IMG/VR virus record: IMGVR_UViG_3300015261_000152
Location: 1 to 43,402 of that record
Source: a virus
DNA length: 43,402 nt
Reading direction: 5' to 3' (one strand)
A program made the position numbers and the translations under genes. Shown in pieces: positions 22,254 to 30,271 of the stretch. How positions within the stretch are numbered: position 1 is the first letter of the stretch; every line of letters begins with the position of its first letter. The notes below the pieces were generated by a model, which saw nothing but the letters and a program-made list of their open reading frames with translations, was not told the origin of the DNA and searched no databases.

Positions 22254-24251
22254 TCAGCGTCTCTTCAGGTAGCCACTGGTGGAACTGCGGCGTTGTGGGG
22301 GAGCGGCTGCCAGCCGTGATTTCACGGCGGCGGGTTGCGGCGCCGTTGGTGCGGCCGGCGTTACGACTGGCCGGCTGAGCCGTTCGCTCTGAACGGGCTG
22401 GCTGCTATCGCCCGAAACCGACTCGTAGATCGCCTTCCGAATCCGTGCCCAATCGTGCTCTTGGTAGCGATTGATGCCTTGGTAATGGGCCATGGCCAGG
22501 TTGTACACCAACAAATCGAGCGCTTCGTTGCGCTCGGACTTGCCCTTGGTCCATTCGATGCGTTTATGCCCCCTGACGTAACGGGTGACTTTGCGCTCAG
22601 CCACGCACTGGGCAAAAAAGTCACCCGGCAGGTCGTTGGCAAAGTGCAGCGCTCCCGGGCCGGTGTCGAATACATAGCGGTTATAGATCCAGTCCTTCGC
22701 CGTGTCAGTACCAACAAACCAAAGCTCGGCGCCATGCCGTTCAGTCAGACCCTTCCATGTCACGTCGACCATCGAAGGTCGCTGCGCGATCACCGGCCGG
22801 CCACGCTTGCTCGCTCCCTTGATGGCGAACACGTTGCGCCATCGGCGCATACGGCAGAACTGATAGACCTCATCCGTATGGTTACCACCGGAGTCGACCG
22901 CAGTAGCCATGATCATCAGATCAGCGCCACAAGGGTGCCGGTAACGGGCCTTGAGCAGTTCATCCAGCGCCGCCCAGGTGCGCTCATCTGTAGGGTCGCT
23001 AGCGATCACTTGAAAGTCGACCACCCAGCGTTCCATGCCGACACCCCACCCCATCACCATCAGTTCCAGGCGGTCGGCCTGGGTGTCAACCGAAGCGGTC
23101 AGCATCAACACGCCGTCGGGCATTGAGCCAAGACTGTAGCTTTCCAGCCGCGCCCGATCCCTCAGCACATCGGCCGAGGTTTGCTCCTGAGCGCTATCCC
23201 AGACCTTGGCCAGCCGAGTGTTATAAAACACCTGCATCGGCTCCAGATCGCCTTTGGCCTGAGCCTTTTTAGCCTTCTCGAATTGCTTGGCCAACGAGGC
23301 CCAACCGGTCCAGCCGGGCGGCGAGTACAACGCATTCAAGTTGAAACCAACGGTTTCGCCATCGCCTTGGGTGTGTGCTCGCCACTCCCCTTTTGCCAGC
23401 ATCTCGCCCTTATAGCGCTCCTCGATCAGTACGTCGCAGTCGGGGCCGGCACACTGGTAATGCACAACCTGAAAATCCGCCGAGTAATGCAACCGCTCCC
23501 ACTCCAGCACCTGCATGTGTTCACAGGTTGGGCACGGCACGTAGTAGTAACGCTGATCGCTGACCTCAAACAGTTCAGCGATCCGTGACGCCCCCCTGAC
23601 CGTCGGCGAACTGGAAAAATAAAATTTGGCGTTACGGCCGAAAGTACTGCCGCGAGTCTCGGCCAGTTCGACCGGGTCGCCCTCTTCACCCACGTCCACA
23701 CTCCAGCGATCAACCTCGTCGCCGTAGATGTAGCGGGCGGAAAGCTCCGCCAGGTTGGCCGCAGAACCGGCTGTGGTGATGTACAGCGAACCACCCTCGA
23801 ACTCTTTCGTGTCCATGGTGTTGCGCGCATCTCGCGAGCGGTTGGACGCCACGCGCTCACGCAGAACCGGCGTTGCCTTGATGGTTTTACCAATGCGCGA
23901 CGAGACCCGCTTGGCCAACCCCAGACTGGGCAACAACGTCAGGATGTTGGACGGGGCCATATGGATCAGGCCGCCGATCCAGTTCAAGGCGATCTGCGTT
24001 TTCATCAACTGCGAAGCCACCATGGTCACCACGCGTTTGCACGGGTGGGCTGGTGACAGACAGCGCATCGGTTCACGCGCATAAGGGGTGCGCGAAGTGT
24101 GGTATTGACCAGGCTCGGCCGCCCCCGTGTCGCGCGGGATGCGCATGTACTCATCGGCCCACTGGTCAATCCAGACGTCAGGCTCTGGTCGCTGCCCACG
24201 GAAATACGCTTCGCGGTACACCGTCGCACCGTTCGACATTTCTAAGGACAT
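22254..24251 (-). CDS. terminase large subunit (lambda gpA family)
   Basis: ATPase and endonuclease that cuts and packages DNA. 665 residues (lambda A 641). The P-loop-like motif ASQLMKTQIALNWIG is near 79-93 and Walker B-like ARYIYGDEVDRWSVD near 170-184. A zinc-binding CPTCEHMQVLEW near 245 and the C-terminal nuclease region (RLELMVMGWGVGMERWVVDF, ATAVDSGGNHTDEVY near 435) follow. C-terminal about 50 residues are Pro/Ala-rich and probably disordered. Family membership implies a cos-cutting phage; the candidate cos lies just upstream of the small subunit. Confidence 0.95.
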   Translation of the reverse strand: MSLEMSNGATVYREAYFRGQRPEPDVWIDQWADEYMRIPRDTGAAEPGQYHTSRTPYAREPMRCLSPAHPCKRVVTMVASQLMKTQIALNWIGGLIHMAPSNILTLLPSLGLAKRVSSRIGKTIKATPVLRERVASNRSRDARNTMDTKEFEGGSLYITTAGSAANLAELSARYIYGDEVDRWSVDVGEEGDPVELAETRGSTFGRNAKFYFSSSPTVRGASRIAELFEVSDQRYYYVPCPTCEHMQVLEWERLHYSADFQVVHYQCAGPDCDVLIEERYKGEMLAKGEWRAHTQGDGETVGFNLNALYSPPGWTGWASLAKQFEKAKKAQAKGDLEPMQVFYNTRLAKVWDSAQEQTSADVLRDRARLESYSLGSMPDGVLMLTASVDTQADRLELMVMGWGVGMERWVVDFQVIASDPTDERTWAALDELLKARYRHPCGADLMIMATAVDSGGNHTDEVYQFCRMRRWRNVFAIKGASKRGRPVIAQRPSMVDVTWKGLTERHGAELWFVGTDTAKDWIYNRYVFDTGPGALHFANDLPGDFFAQCVAERKVTRYVRGHKRIEWTKGKSERNEALDLLVYNLAMAHYQGINRYQEHDWARIRKAIYESVSGDSSQPVQSERLSRPVVTPAAPTAPQPAAVKSRLAAAPPQRRSSTSGYLKRR

Positions 24252-24255
24252 AGGT

Positions 24256-24825
24256 TTAGCTCGGGGTAATGGCTTGTTCTAGATCTGCTGCAGACAGCCG
24301 CTCAGCATCTTCCAGTGTTTGTCGTAAAGCCGACGTCAGACGCTTTTCGATTTGCCATGGATCAGACAGCGAGGCCAGTTCAGGCGCGAGCTGTGGAGCC
24401 ATTCCAAGCAAAAGATCACGCAGTAAGCGACCGGCGTTATAGGCGGCATCCTCGACCGCTTTGCGCTCTACCAAAGTGCCTTGGGCTTTAAGGAAGTTAT
24501 TTTTTTCCTGAAGCGACAGGTAGTGCTCACGAAGCGCGCGTGACCTTTGAAAGTCGGGCACCTCACCAGAGGGGTCATCTACAAAGTCTGCGATGACTAT
24601 TTCCAGCGGTGGCTGATCATCCCGTTTCGGACGATTGCGCTCATGTCGAGCAGCGACGCCGGCCTTGCTCGGGTCGCTCGTCTTGGCCAGAAGCCGCTCG
24701 CTGGCTTCCACATCAATCTGCCCGGCAGCATTCAGAACCAGTCGTTCATTCTTGACCAGCTTGCCAACGTACTGCCGAGACCACCCCTTCAGCTCGCAGT
24801 ACTCCTTGCGAGTTACAAAAGCCAT
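24256..24825 (-). CDS. terminase small subunit (Nu1-like)
   Basis: 189 residues from ATG 24825, chosen for the strong GGAGG 5 nt upstream. N-terminal winged helix-turn-helix at about 1-45 (VTRKEYCELKGWSRQYVGKL), a charged linker, and a C-terminal coiled-coil oligomerisation domain (LREHYLSLQEKNNFLKAQGT, then residues 140-180). Such subunits bind repeated sites next to cos. The repeat cluster at 24853-25055, directly upstream, is the likely target. It ends four bases before the large-subunit ATG. Confidence 0.85.
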   Translation of the reverse strand: MAFVTRKEYCELKGWSRQYVGKLVKNERLVLNAAGQIDVEASERLLAKTSDPSKAGVAARHERNRPKRDDQPPLEIVIADFVDDPSGEVPDFQRSRALREHYLSLQEKNNFLKAQGTLVERKAVEDAAYNAGRLLRDLLLGMAPQLAPELASLSDPWQIEKRLTSALRQTLEDAERLSAADLEQAITPS

Positions 24826-24852
24826 GCGGCCTCCATCGTCGTGGCTTGTTAA

Positions 24853-25055
24853 GCCTGTCAACTAACCCGGCTTAGTTGACAGGCCTTCTGACCATTGCGC
24901 CGGGGCTGCTGTTTAAGAAAATGAACAGGCATGAAAAGGCCTATAGCCCAATAGAACCGGGGGGCACTTCACTAAAAACCACTGTTTGGACCATGCGAAC
25001 TCTGTCGCTAAAAACCCGGCATTCCTTGTCAACCTGTCAACCGCTGTCAACTAAC
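24853..25055. repeat. CTGTCAAC repeat cluster and palindrome, candidate cosB
   Basis: The gap between holin and terminase (24826-25197) has no gene. It holds a 13-bp perfect inverted repeat (GCCTGTCAACTAA at 24853-24865 and its complement at 24872-24884, 6-nt loop). It also has three direct TGTCAAC units at 25027, 25035 and 25045. The 12-mer CTGTCAACTAAC is identical at 24855-24866 and 25044-25055. In lambda-type phages cos and the Nu1-binding R sites lie exactly here, so binding sites for the terminase small subunit are the favoured reading. The rest of the gap (25056-25197) shows a CCCGCGGG palindrome near 25081 and little else. Confidence 0.6.
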
Positions 25056-25197
25056 TTTCCAGCCCTGTGGCTAACGCTTTCCCGCGGGTTTCCGACCCCG
25101 TACTCTTTGGATATCTCCTGGGTCCCCGATGGTTTTCAGCGCCAAAATGGTGCAACGCTGCTTGTGCAGCCGAGAACGGCGCCGCATCGGAACCACC

Positions 25198-25542
25198 TCA
25201 TTTATCGTTCGTCTTGAAATCGGAGGCTGGAGAGCTGACCCCCGCCTTCCTTGCCAAAAACTGCGTGTAGAGGCCTCCCGCGACATCTGCCCCAATCACC
25301 GCGATCACGATGCCAAGGCCTGCGGCCAAATAAAGGTTATTCCAGACCGCCATTGCGAGCAGCAAAGTGGCCATTCCCAAAAGGCCGGACGCGAGAAATC
25401 GTAACGCTACGCGCTGAAGGATCTGCTGTAGACCAAGGTCGCTACCTGACGCCCTCAGCATCTCCCCGGACAAGCCGGCCATGCTCAGCAGCACCAACAG
25501 CCACAAGGGTACATCCACGAGAGCCTGGTGTTCCGAGTTCAT
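25198..25542 (-). CDS. holin, class with multiple membrane segments
   Basis: 114-residue membrane protein. Three predicted helices: about 10-28 (LWLLVLLSMAGLSGEMLRAS), 50-68 (LASGLLGMATLLLAMAVWNN) and 72-92 (AAGLGIVIAVIGADVAGGLY). The soluble C-terminus (SSPASDFKTNDK) is charged. Layout and length fit phage holins of the LydA-like group. It opens the inner membrane for the endolysin at 3.7 kb. It lies upstream of terminase and after the HEPN gene, separated from the other lysis genes by the structural cluster. Confidence 0.75.
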   Translation of the reverse strand: MNSEHQALVDVPLWLLVLLSMAGLSGEMLRASGSDLGLQQILQRVALRFLASGLLGMATLLLAMAVWNNLYLAAGLGIVIAVIGADVAGGLYTQFLARKAGVSSPASDFKTNDK

Positions 25543-25621
25543 TCGAAGTCCTCAAATAAGTCGGCCTCCACGTCGCTGGCATCCGCTTTAGGCAAGGAGA
25601 CAGTCGTGGGGCCGAAAATAG

Positions 25622-25649
25622 AAAAGCCCCGCTCAATGGCGGGGCTTTT
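25622..25649. terminator. bidirectional terminator between HEPN gene and holin
   Basis: AAAAGCCCCGC (25622-25632) pairs perfectly with GCGGGGCTTTT (25639-25649) over a 6-nt loop, giving U-runs in both directions. It is the second of two terminators downstream of the ApeA-like gene. Confidence 0.85.
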
Positions 25650-25659
25650 AAGTAGGTAC

Positions 25660-25684
25660 AAAAATCCCGGATCATTAGCCGGGT
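25660..25684 (-). terminator. terminator directly after the HEPN gene
   Basis: Minus strand: CCCGG (rc of 25679-25683) pairs with CCGGG (rc of 25666-25670) over an 8-nt loop and is followed by ATTTTTG. Together with 25622-25649 it insulates the ApeA-like gene from the holin. Confidence 0.65.
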
Positions 25685-25758
25685 TTTGAAAGCGTCTGGC
25701 TGCGTTCACAGCAGTTCACGCTGCAATAAAAACAGATCTATTCCGCGTGGAAAAGTAC

Positions 25759-27255
25759 TTATGAAGATTTCTTTTTTGCCGCCTCTCGGAGCTCTTGTAG
25801 AAATTCTAGGTAGTTCACGCGAAAACGTGTGTAACTGTGTCCCCAACCGTAATGATTCTCAGACCAAGCTTTGGCATTCCATCCCGACTCAATCAGGTCA
25901 GATGCCGAAAACACAAATTCGAGCGTATCTGTCAGAAAAGGAACATATGGCTCCACCTTTTCAAAATCTAAATCACCAGCGCTACCATGTACGTAATAAT
26001 TCCGAATTTTGACAGCCACATTTGCAACAAAATCTAGCTCAGGGAAAACGGCAGCCATTTCCTTGTCGATTATAGATACGCGATGAGATACTTTTTTCGG
26101 AAGCGAAGGTTTACCAATTCGACCAAGAGCATTGAGAACACTATTTCTATCAATGCTGTCCGAATGCCTCCTAAGCTTAACCCTAAATTCCGCTATCGTA
26201 TCTGAGAACTCAATGTCAGGTGTCGACTTCATAGGAACCGCGTCTTCTGGAAGAAGATCGAACATATTTGCCGCAGCAACCAAACGATCAACGTTATATT
26301 TATTAGATTTACCAAGACAAACCAAGTTTCTCACACGTGCCCGCTGCCACCTTTCATGTTTTTCAATCCAAGTACGAAGAACGGTTTCAAATTCGGCTCG
26401 CCTTCTGACGGGATCAAGCGGGACATCACCTACAGCCGGCTTATGGCCATCAATCTTATCCTTCCCTTTCCAACGGTAGCTCTCATAAACCTCGAGTACT
26501 GTAGGAAAGCCAGCTATTGATTTTCCGATAGTAATTTCAACATCATTAATACCTTGTACACGACCGGCCATAACGGATAAGAAATTTGCGATCTTATATA
26601 CTTGGGACATCGCGACAGAAAAGGAAACTGGCGCCATCGGTTCGATACTAACCACTATTTTATTTTCTATAGATACGCCTTGCGGGCCTCCGAGACCGTG
26701 AGTGGGTCGATGATGCACTGATATTTTACCAATCGCCGTATCCACTTCAGTGATACAACTTTTTCCAGTATAGTAAAAGACCTGTGGATTATTTCCCACC
26801 TCAATCTGACGCGATTGCCTCCTACCTTGGAGAACCGCATCTATTACCGTATTTGAATCTATTACATGACCAAAAGCATCAAAATCGTGAAAGAGGTGAA
26901 ATAAATCGTTAGTAGTGAAATGGATCGCACTCACAACTTCACTTTCAGGATCCAAAAACTCTGTACCCTTTATCACATAATGTGGAAATATGTCCGTCCT
27001 ATGACCTTGCTTTTCGCTCGAAAAGTAAGTGGTGCTACTGCCGGCGCCTCGACAGTCAACTAGCGTCAAACGCTCCCCGCCATACCCCAACCCTTGGATA
27101 GTATCTGCCTTTTCAAAAGTTATCAGATGGTTATCGGAATGCAGCGATAGTAACGTTTTAGCTCCATTCAACTTAAGCTCGCCGACAACTTTTTCGTCGG
27201 CGCCGGTGGAATAAACACCCAAAAAACTTTTCTTTAGTTTTAATTTCTTGGCCAT
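25759..27255 (-). CDS. ApeA-like HEPN protein, predicted anti-phage abortive infection
   Basis: 498 residues. N-terminal about 150 residues match the ApeA N-terminal domain layout: KKSFLGVYSTGADEKVVGEL, then TIQGLGYGGERLTLVDCRG and VSAIHFTTNDLFHLFHDF. The C-terminal part is helical and carries RNYYVH at 418-423, the HEPN R-x4-H ribonuclease signature with the usual Asn after Arg. ApeA of E. coli is an abortive-infection HEPN protein; RNA cleavage on phage infection is therefore predicted, not shown. The gene is clearly more AT-rich than its neighbours and has its own ribosome binding site (AGGGAG). Two terminators follow it, and a weak promoter (TTGACC at 27323-27328, 19-nt spacer, TATGTT) may precede it. 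It is a prophage cargo gene (moron) in the slot where Stx phages carry toxin genes. Confidence 0.75.
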   Translation of the reverse strand: MAKKLKLKKSFLGVYSTGADEKVVGELKLNGAKTLLSLHSDNHLITFEKADTIQGLGYGGERLTLVDCRGAGSSTTYFSSEKQGHRTDIFPHYVIKGTEFLDPESEVVSAIHFTTNDLFHLFHDFDAFGHVIDSNTVIDAVLQGRRQSRQIEVGNNPQVFYYTGKSCITEVDTAIGKISVHHRPTHGLGGPQGVSIENKIVVSIEPMAPVSFSVAMSQVYKIANFLSVMAGRVQGINDVEITIGKSIAGFPTVLEVYESYRWKGKDKIDGHKPAVGDVPLDPVRRRAEFETVLRTWIEKHERWQRARVRNLVCLGKSNKYNVDRLVAAANMFDLLPEDAVPMKSTPDIEFSDTIAEFRVKLRRHSDSIDRNSVLNALGRIGKPSLPKKVSHRVSIIDKEMAAVFPELDFVANVAVKIRNYYVHGSAGDLDFEKVEPYVPFLTDTLEFVFSASDLIESGWNAKAWSENHYGWGHSYTRFRVNYLEFLQELREAAKKKSS

Positions 27256-27374
27256 GCCCGCTCCCTATCTCACAGTAAATTCCCCCTTAGCTGTTGCAAC
27301 ATAACACATGCGAAACTTGCAGGGTCAACAGCGATCGACTCCCCCTCGAGGAGCCGAAACGGTTAAATGATTGG

Positions 27375-27764
27375 TCAGGCTGCAGTGCGAAAACTAGTGA
27401 CTGCGCAGTCAATCCATGCCGCTCCGGCACGAGCCAACTCTCTCGCTTTACTTTCGCCAATCCCATAGTGTTTTCCGACGCGAACCATTGGCCATTTTGC
27501 ACCGAAGTATAGCCAGACTATGTCGCCCATCTGTTGATCTCGATGAGATAACCGAGCAACCGCACTGTCAATCGCGAGAGCCCATTCATCGGTGATGCAA
27601 TAATTTTTTCCGGCTGACGGATTCGCCGCCGCTTGACGCATCAGCGACAACGTGGGGGAGGTGTAACCGGGCGCCCCCAACCCATCCATTCGCCACCACC
27701 CCCACTGCTCAAGTAGGTATTCGGTATCTCCCAATGGACGACCTGCTGGCTTACGAATCATCAT
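27375..27764 (-). CDS. late antitermination protein Q
   Basis: 129 residues. N-terminal GDTEYLLEQWGWWRMDGLGAP is characteristic of the phage antitermination Q family. The C-terminal helix-turn-helix-like region (MVRVGKHYGIGESKARELAR) would bind DNA near the late promoter. Q loads onto RNA polymerase at the late promoter so that it reads through terminators. Here at least seven hairpins lie downstream in the late operon, so Q would be essential. The 119-bp gap 27256-27374 should hold the late promoter and Q binding site; I could not fix the exact boxes. Confidence 0.88.
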   Translation of the reverse strand: MMIRKPAGRPLGDTEYLLEQWGWWRMDGLGAPGYTSPTLSLMRQAAANPSAGKNYCITDEWALAIDSAVARLSHRDQQMGDIVWLYFGAKWPMVRVGKHYGIGESKARELARAGAAWIDCAVTSFRTAA

Positions 27765-27768
27765 TCCT

Positions 27769-28089
27769 TCAATCCCCTGTGTAATTTGTGCCGCCCGCCC
27801 CCAGGCGGTTCGATCGTTCGTATTGGCTTTGTGGTTCGCTCATCATTGGCGAACCTTTCAGCGCTGCAATTTCACGTTGAGCGTGCTGCAATTTGAAACT
27901 CAACTGTGTGACCAACTCGTCGGTAGAGAGCACCAACTTGCTGCCTCTAACAACCCAACCTGAGCCGTTGCAATCAGCACAAACCAGCTCATAAAACAGT
28001 CCTTTTACCACCGCTTTTCCCTTGCAGATTGAGCAAGGCTCCAGCTCGATCCGTTCCCGCTTAAAGCCAGGCACTGGCCTTTTCTGCAT
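27769..28089 (-). CDS. small zinc-ribbon protein (DnaJ-type CxxC pairs)
   Basis: 106 residues. CSICKGKAVVKG (about 18-29) and CADCNGSGWVV (about 37-47) form two CxxC pairs spaced as in the DnaJ cysteine-rich repeat, so one zinc is likely bound. A helical segment follows (TDELVTQLSFKLQHAQREIA). Function unknown; such genes are common just upstream of Q in Pseudomonas phages. It starts inside the last codons of the recombinase (29-nt overlap). Confidence 0.7.
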   Translation of the reverse strand: MQKRPVPGFKRERIELEPCSICKGKAVVKGLFYELVCADCNGSGWVVRGSKLVLSTDELVTQLSFKLQHAQREIAALKGSPMMSEPQSQYERSNRLGAGGTNYTGD

Positions 28090-29374
28090 GTTTTGAAACC
28101 TCGCCTATGGTTGTTTCTTCAATGGCCTTGCAGGCCTTATGTTCTGTGGCTCGCAGCGAATTACCGGAATCTTCAAATCTAAAGCCGGTCAATCCATGAA
28201 TCGCTGCAAAGCCTTTCTGATCTAGATGTGCGTGCCACTGCTCGAGAGCATCACGCTTGCGGCTCATCACGTCCGACTGGATGTAAACCTTCACGTTGTG
28301 CCCCATCGCGTGGTTGATTAGCAGCTCGCCAATCAGGTGATCAATGCCGAGGTCTGCCCAGCCAGTGCGGGCCACCTTGCGCAGGTCGTGACTGGTCCAC
28401 TCGCCCTGCCCCAACCGACGGAACACGGCGCAGCCTTGAGCCTCACCCAGCGCCTTGCCATTGCGCGCCGGGAACAGGCACTGGCCCTCATAGCCTCGGG
28501 CGAACTGGCCTTCGCGGTACCGGGTCAGCAGCGTGCATACCTGCTCGGTCAGAGGCAGGTGATGCTCGACACCGGTTTTCGTGTTCTCGGCAGGGATGAA
28601 CCATTCCCGCTCGGCCAGGCTGATGTGCGACCAGCGCGCCATCCGGGTTTCGCCGATACGTGTGCCATGGCAAAGCATCATCAGCGCGAGCATCGAATCC
28701 ATCGGCGCTTTGTCCATGACCTCGGCCAGTTGTGCGAGCAGGCCTTCCAGCTGAACGCCACGCAGCCGTGACGGCTTGATGCCGACCTTTGCCTTGGAGA
28801 AGTCATTGAACCGGATCGCCGCCATTGGATTGGACGTGATCATCTCCAGTTTGGCCGCCTGCCGAAATGCCAGGGCCAGCAACTGGAATGCGGAACGCAC
28901 GTAGTCGATGGACACCGCCTCCTGCAGCGGCCACATCAGCAGCGTGTCGAGGGCAGCCTTGTCGATGCCGATCAGTGGCAGTTCGCCGAGGCGCGGTTTC
29001 AGGTGGCACTTGATGATCGATGCGCCGGTGTTCTTGCGCTTGGACGACAGATTGCGGTCCCGCGACATGCGATCGGCGAACCAATCCAGCAGCTCGCCGA
29101 CGGCGTCCCACTTCGAAAGGCTTGCGCCTTCGCCGGCGGCCAGACGCAGTCGAATCGACGGCAGCGCCGCGACCACCTGCTTGTGCGTCAGCTCGGGGAA
29201 GGTGCCGATCTGCTTCCACTCGCCTTTCCACACCAGGTACCACGAACCACCGGTGCGGGCCTTGTTGAATCGCAGGTACAGTCCTTTGTTTTCGAGGTCG
29301 CGCACGTCCTGCACGGTCCCGGCGGCCTGCCGCTTGATCTCGGCTTCGGTGATCTTCACCGCGGCGGTACTCAT
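28061..29374 (-). CDS. tyrosine recombinase inside the early operon
   Basis: 437 residues from ATG 29374, which overlaps the preceding stop (ATGA). Catalytic residues all present: R239 in HGTRIGE, K266 in ENTKTG, H329 and R332 in HDLRK, H355 in INHAMG, and nucleophile Y364 in KVYIQSD. The N-terminal about 80 residues fit the arm-binding region of P4/phage-type integrases, and KRDALEQWHAHL after the tyrosine is also typical. It is transcribed with replication and recombination genes, not next to an attachment site. A separate integrase lies at 42371. It might resolve genome multimers, invert a segment, or be an inherited second integrase. Confidence 0.88.
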   Translation of the reverse strand: MSTAAVKITEAEIKRQAAGTVQDVRDLENKGLYLRFNKARTGGSWYLVWKGEWKQIGTFPELTHKQVVAALPSIRLRLAAGEGASLSKWDAVGELLDWFADRMSRDRNLSSKRKNTGASIIKCHLKPRLGELPLIGIDKAALDTLLMWPLQEAVSIDYVRSAFQLLALAFRQAAKLEMITSNPMAAIRFNDFSKAKVGIKPSRLRGVQLEGLLAQLAEVMDKAPMDSMLALMMLCHGTRIGETRMARWSHISLAEREWFIPAENTKTGVEHHLPLTEQVCTLLTRYREGQFARGYEGQCLFPARNGKALGEAQGCAVFRRLGQGEWTSHDLRKVARTGWADLGIDHLIGELLINHAMGHNVKVYIQSDVMSRKRDALEQWHAHLDQKGFAAIHGLTGFRFEDSGNSLRATEHKACKAIEETTIGEVSKHAEKASAWL

Positions 29375-29715
29375 TCCGCAGGCCTCGGCCAAGTGTTCAA
29401 ACCTTCTTTTTCGCCAAAGTCGTAACAACTGCGGGCCCGGTTGTGTCGGTCGTTCCAGCGCTCAATCGCGATCCGCATCACATCAGCCACTTCCAGATCA
29501 TAGATATGCTCGAACGTGCCGAGGGAGCATGTGTTGATGTTAGGGCCCTGGGCGCCGCAGTCATGACACCAAACATGCGCTTCATATGCCTCATCGAAGT
29601 CGTCTGTCTGTTTGTGCTCCTCAAAGACCTCCTCCTGGGTTATCCAGTTGCGGGCAATGATGCAGGGAGGCCCTTCGCAGAACGGGCAAGGATTCATCTT
29701 GATTGGCTCGATCAT
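29371..29715 (-). CDS. Lar-like zinc-finger protein
   Basis: 114 residues from ATG 29715, overlapping the nuclease stop (ATGA). N-terminal MNPCPFCEGPPCIIARNWIT and HVWCHDCGAQGPN near 55 give two CxxC pairs. MRIAIERWNDRHNRA near 85 is the closing A-x-x-x-W-N motif of the Lar restriction-alleviation family. Rac-prophage Lar modulates type I restriction. The layout fits, so modulation of host restriction is plausible. Function is inferred from family only. Confidence 0.7.
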   Translation of the reverse strand: MIEPIKMNPCPFCEGPPCIIARNWITQEEVFEEHKQTDDFDEAYEAHVWCHDCGAQGPNINTCSLGTFEHIYDLEVADVMRIAIERWNDRHNRARSCYDFGEKEGLNTWPRPAE

Positions 29716-30143
29716 GCAGCCACCACTGTAGGAGCGAGTCGAAGGTAAGCGCGGATCTGCTCCATCGCGTCGAAGTGGCCACGGCAGACGATGGCGAGAT
29801 AGCCCTGTTCGTTCAGCTTGCGTAGCCGCTCGTGCTGGCTCGGCGACACCGGGGCGTCGTTCGGCGGCGTGGCCTTGAATTCGATATAGAGACCGAAGTA
29901 GCCGCCGCGCGCCATGTTCAGCACCAGATCCGGAATACCGGCCTTCACACCTTGGGCTTTGAGCTTGGCCGCGACTGCCTTCACTCGGTGCCCACCGTTC
30001 GGAACGTGATAGATCAGATCGAACACGGCCGGGTGACACAGCTCGAGCTCACGCATAAGCGCGGCCTGCTCAATCCCTTCCCTGTCGACCGGCTTGGCGC
30101 GGCCGGACTGGGGTTTGAACAGCTTCGGTGTAAATGGCTTCAT
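29712..30143 (-). CDS. VRR-NUC domain nuclease
   Basis: 143 residues. Motifs HVPNGGHRVKAVAAKLKAQG, then VKAGIPDLVLNMARGGYFGL with catalytic Asp and YIEFKATP with catalytic Glu and Lys, then SPSQHERLRKLNEQGYLAIVCR. These are the virus-type replication-repair nuclease signature (PD-(D/E)xK fold). A Holliday-junction or flap-processing role in phage replication is likely, as for similar small phage VRR-NUC proteins. Overlaps both neighbours by 4 nt. Confidence 0.88.
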   Translation of the reverse strand: MKPFTPKLFKPQSGRAKPVDREGIEQAALMRELELCHPAVFDLIYHVPNGGHRVKAVAAKLKAQGVKAGIPDLVLNMARGGYFGLYIEFKATPPNDAPVSPSQHERLRKLNEQGYLAIVCRGHFDAMEQIRAYLRLAPTVVAA

Positions 30144-30271
30144 CAGCGATCACCCCGCGCGATGCGTGCCCGGCGATCGAGCCGGCAGATACCCCACACA
30201 CCCGCGGCGCAAACAGCGAACATAAAACAGAGGTACATAGGAACCAGATTGTTTTCCAAAAAGGCGATCAT
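30143..30271 (-). CDS. tiny single-pass membrane protein
   Basis: 42 residues from ATG 30271: MIAFLENNLVPMYLCFMFAV then CAAGVWGICRLDRRARIARG. One hydrophobic helix followed by a basic tail. The start overlaps the stop of the preceding gene and the stop overlaps the next start (both ATGA), which supports translation. Function unknown. Confidence 0.55.
   Translation of the reverse strand: MIAFLENNLVPMYLCFMFAVCAAGVWGICRLDRRARIARGDR

Noticed and set aside
25080-25088. CCCGCGGG as the cos cleavage site
   Set aside because: Plausible place but a single GC palindrome is not enough; kept only as a note within the cosB candidate.
27256-27374. Late promoter (PR'-like) after Q
   Set aside because: Expected here by analogy, and a TTGACC/TATGTT pair with a 19-bp spacer exists, but spacing is poor and it may serve only the HEPN gene; not listed separately.
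28061-29374. Internal recombinase as a decayed integrase
   Set aside because: All catalytic residues and normal length are present and the gene is coupled to neighbours, so there is no sign of decay.
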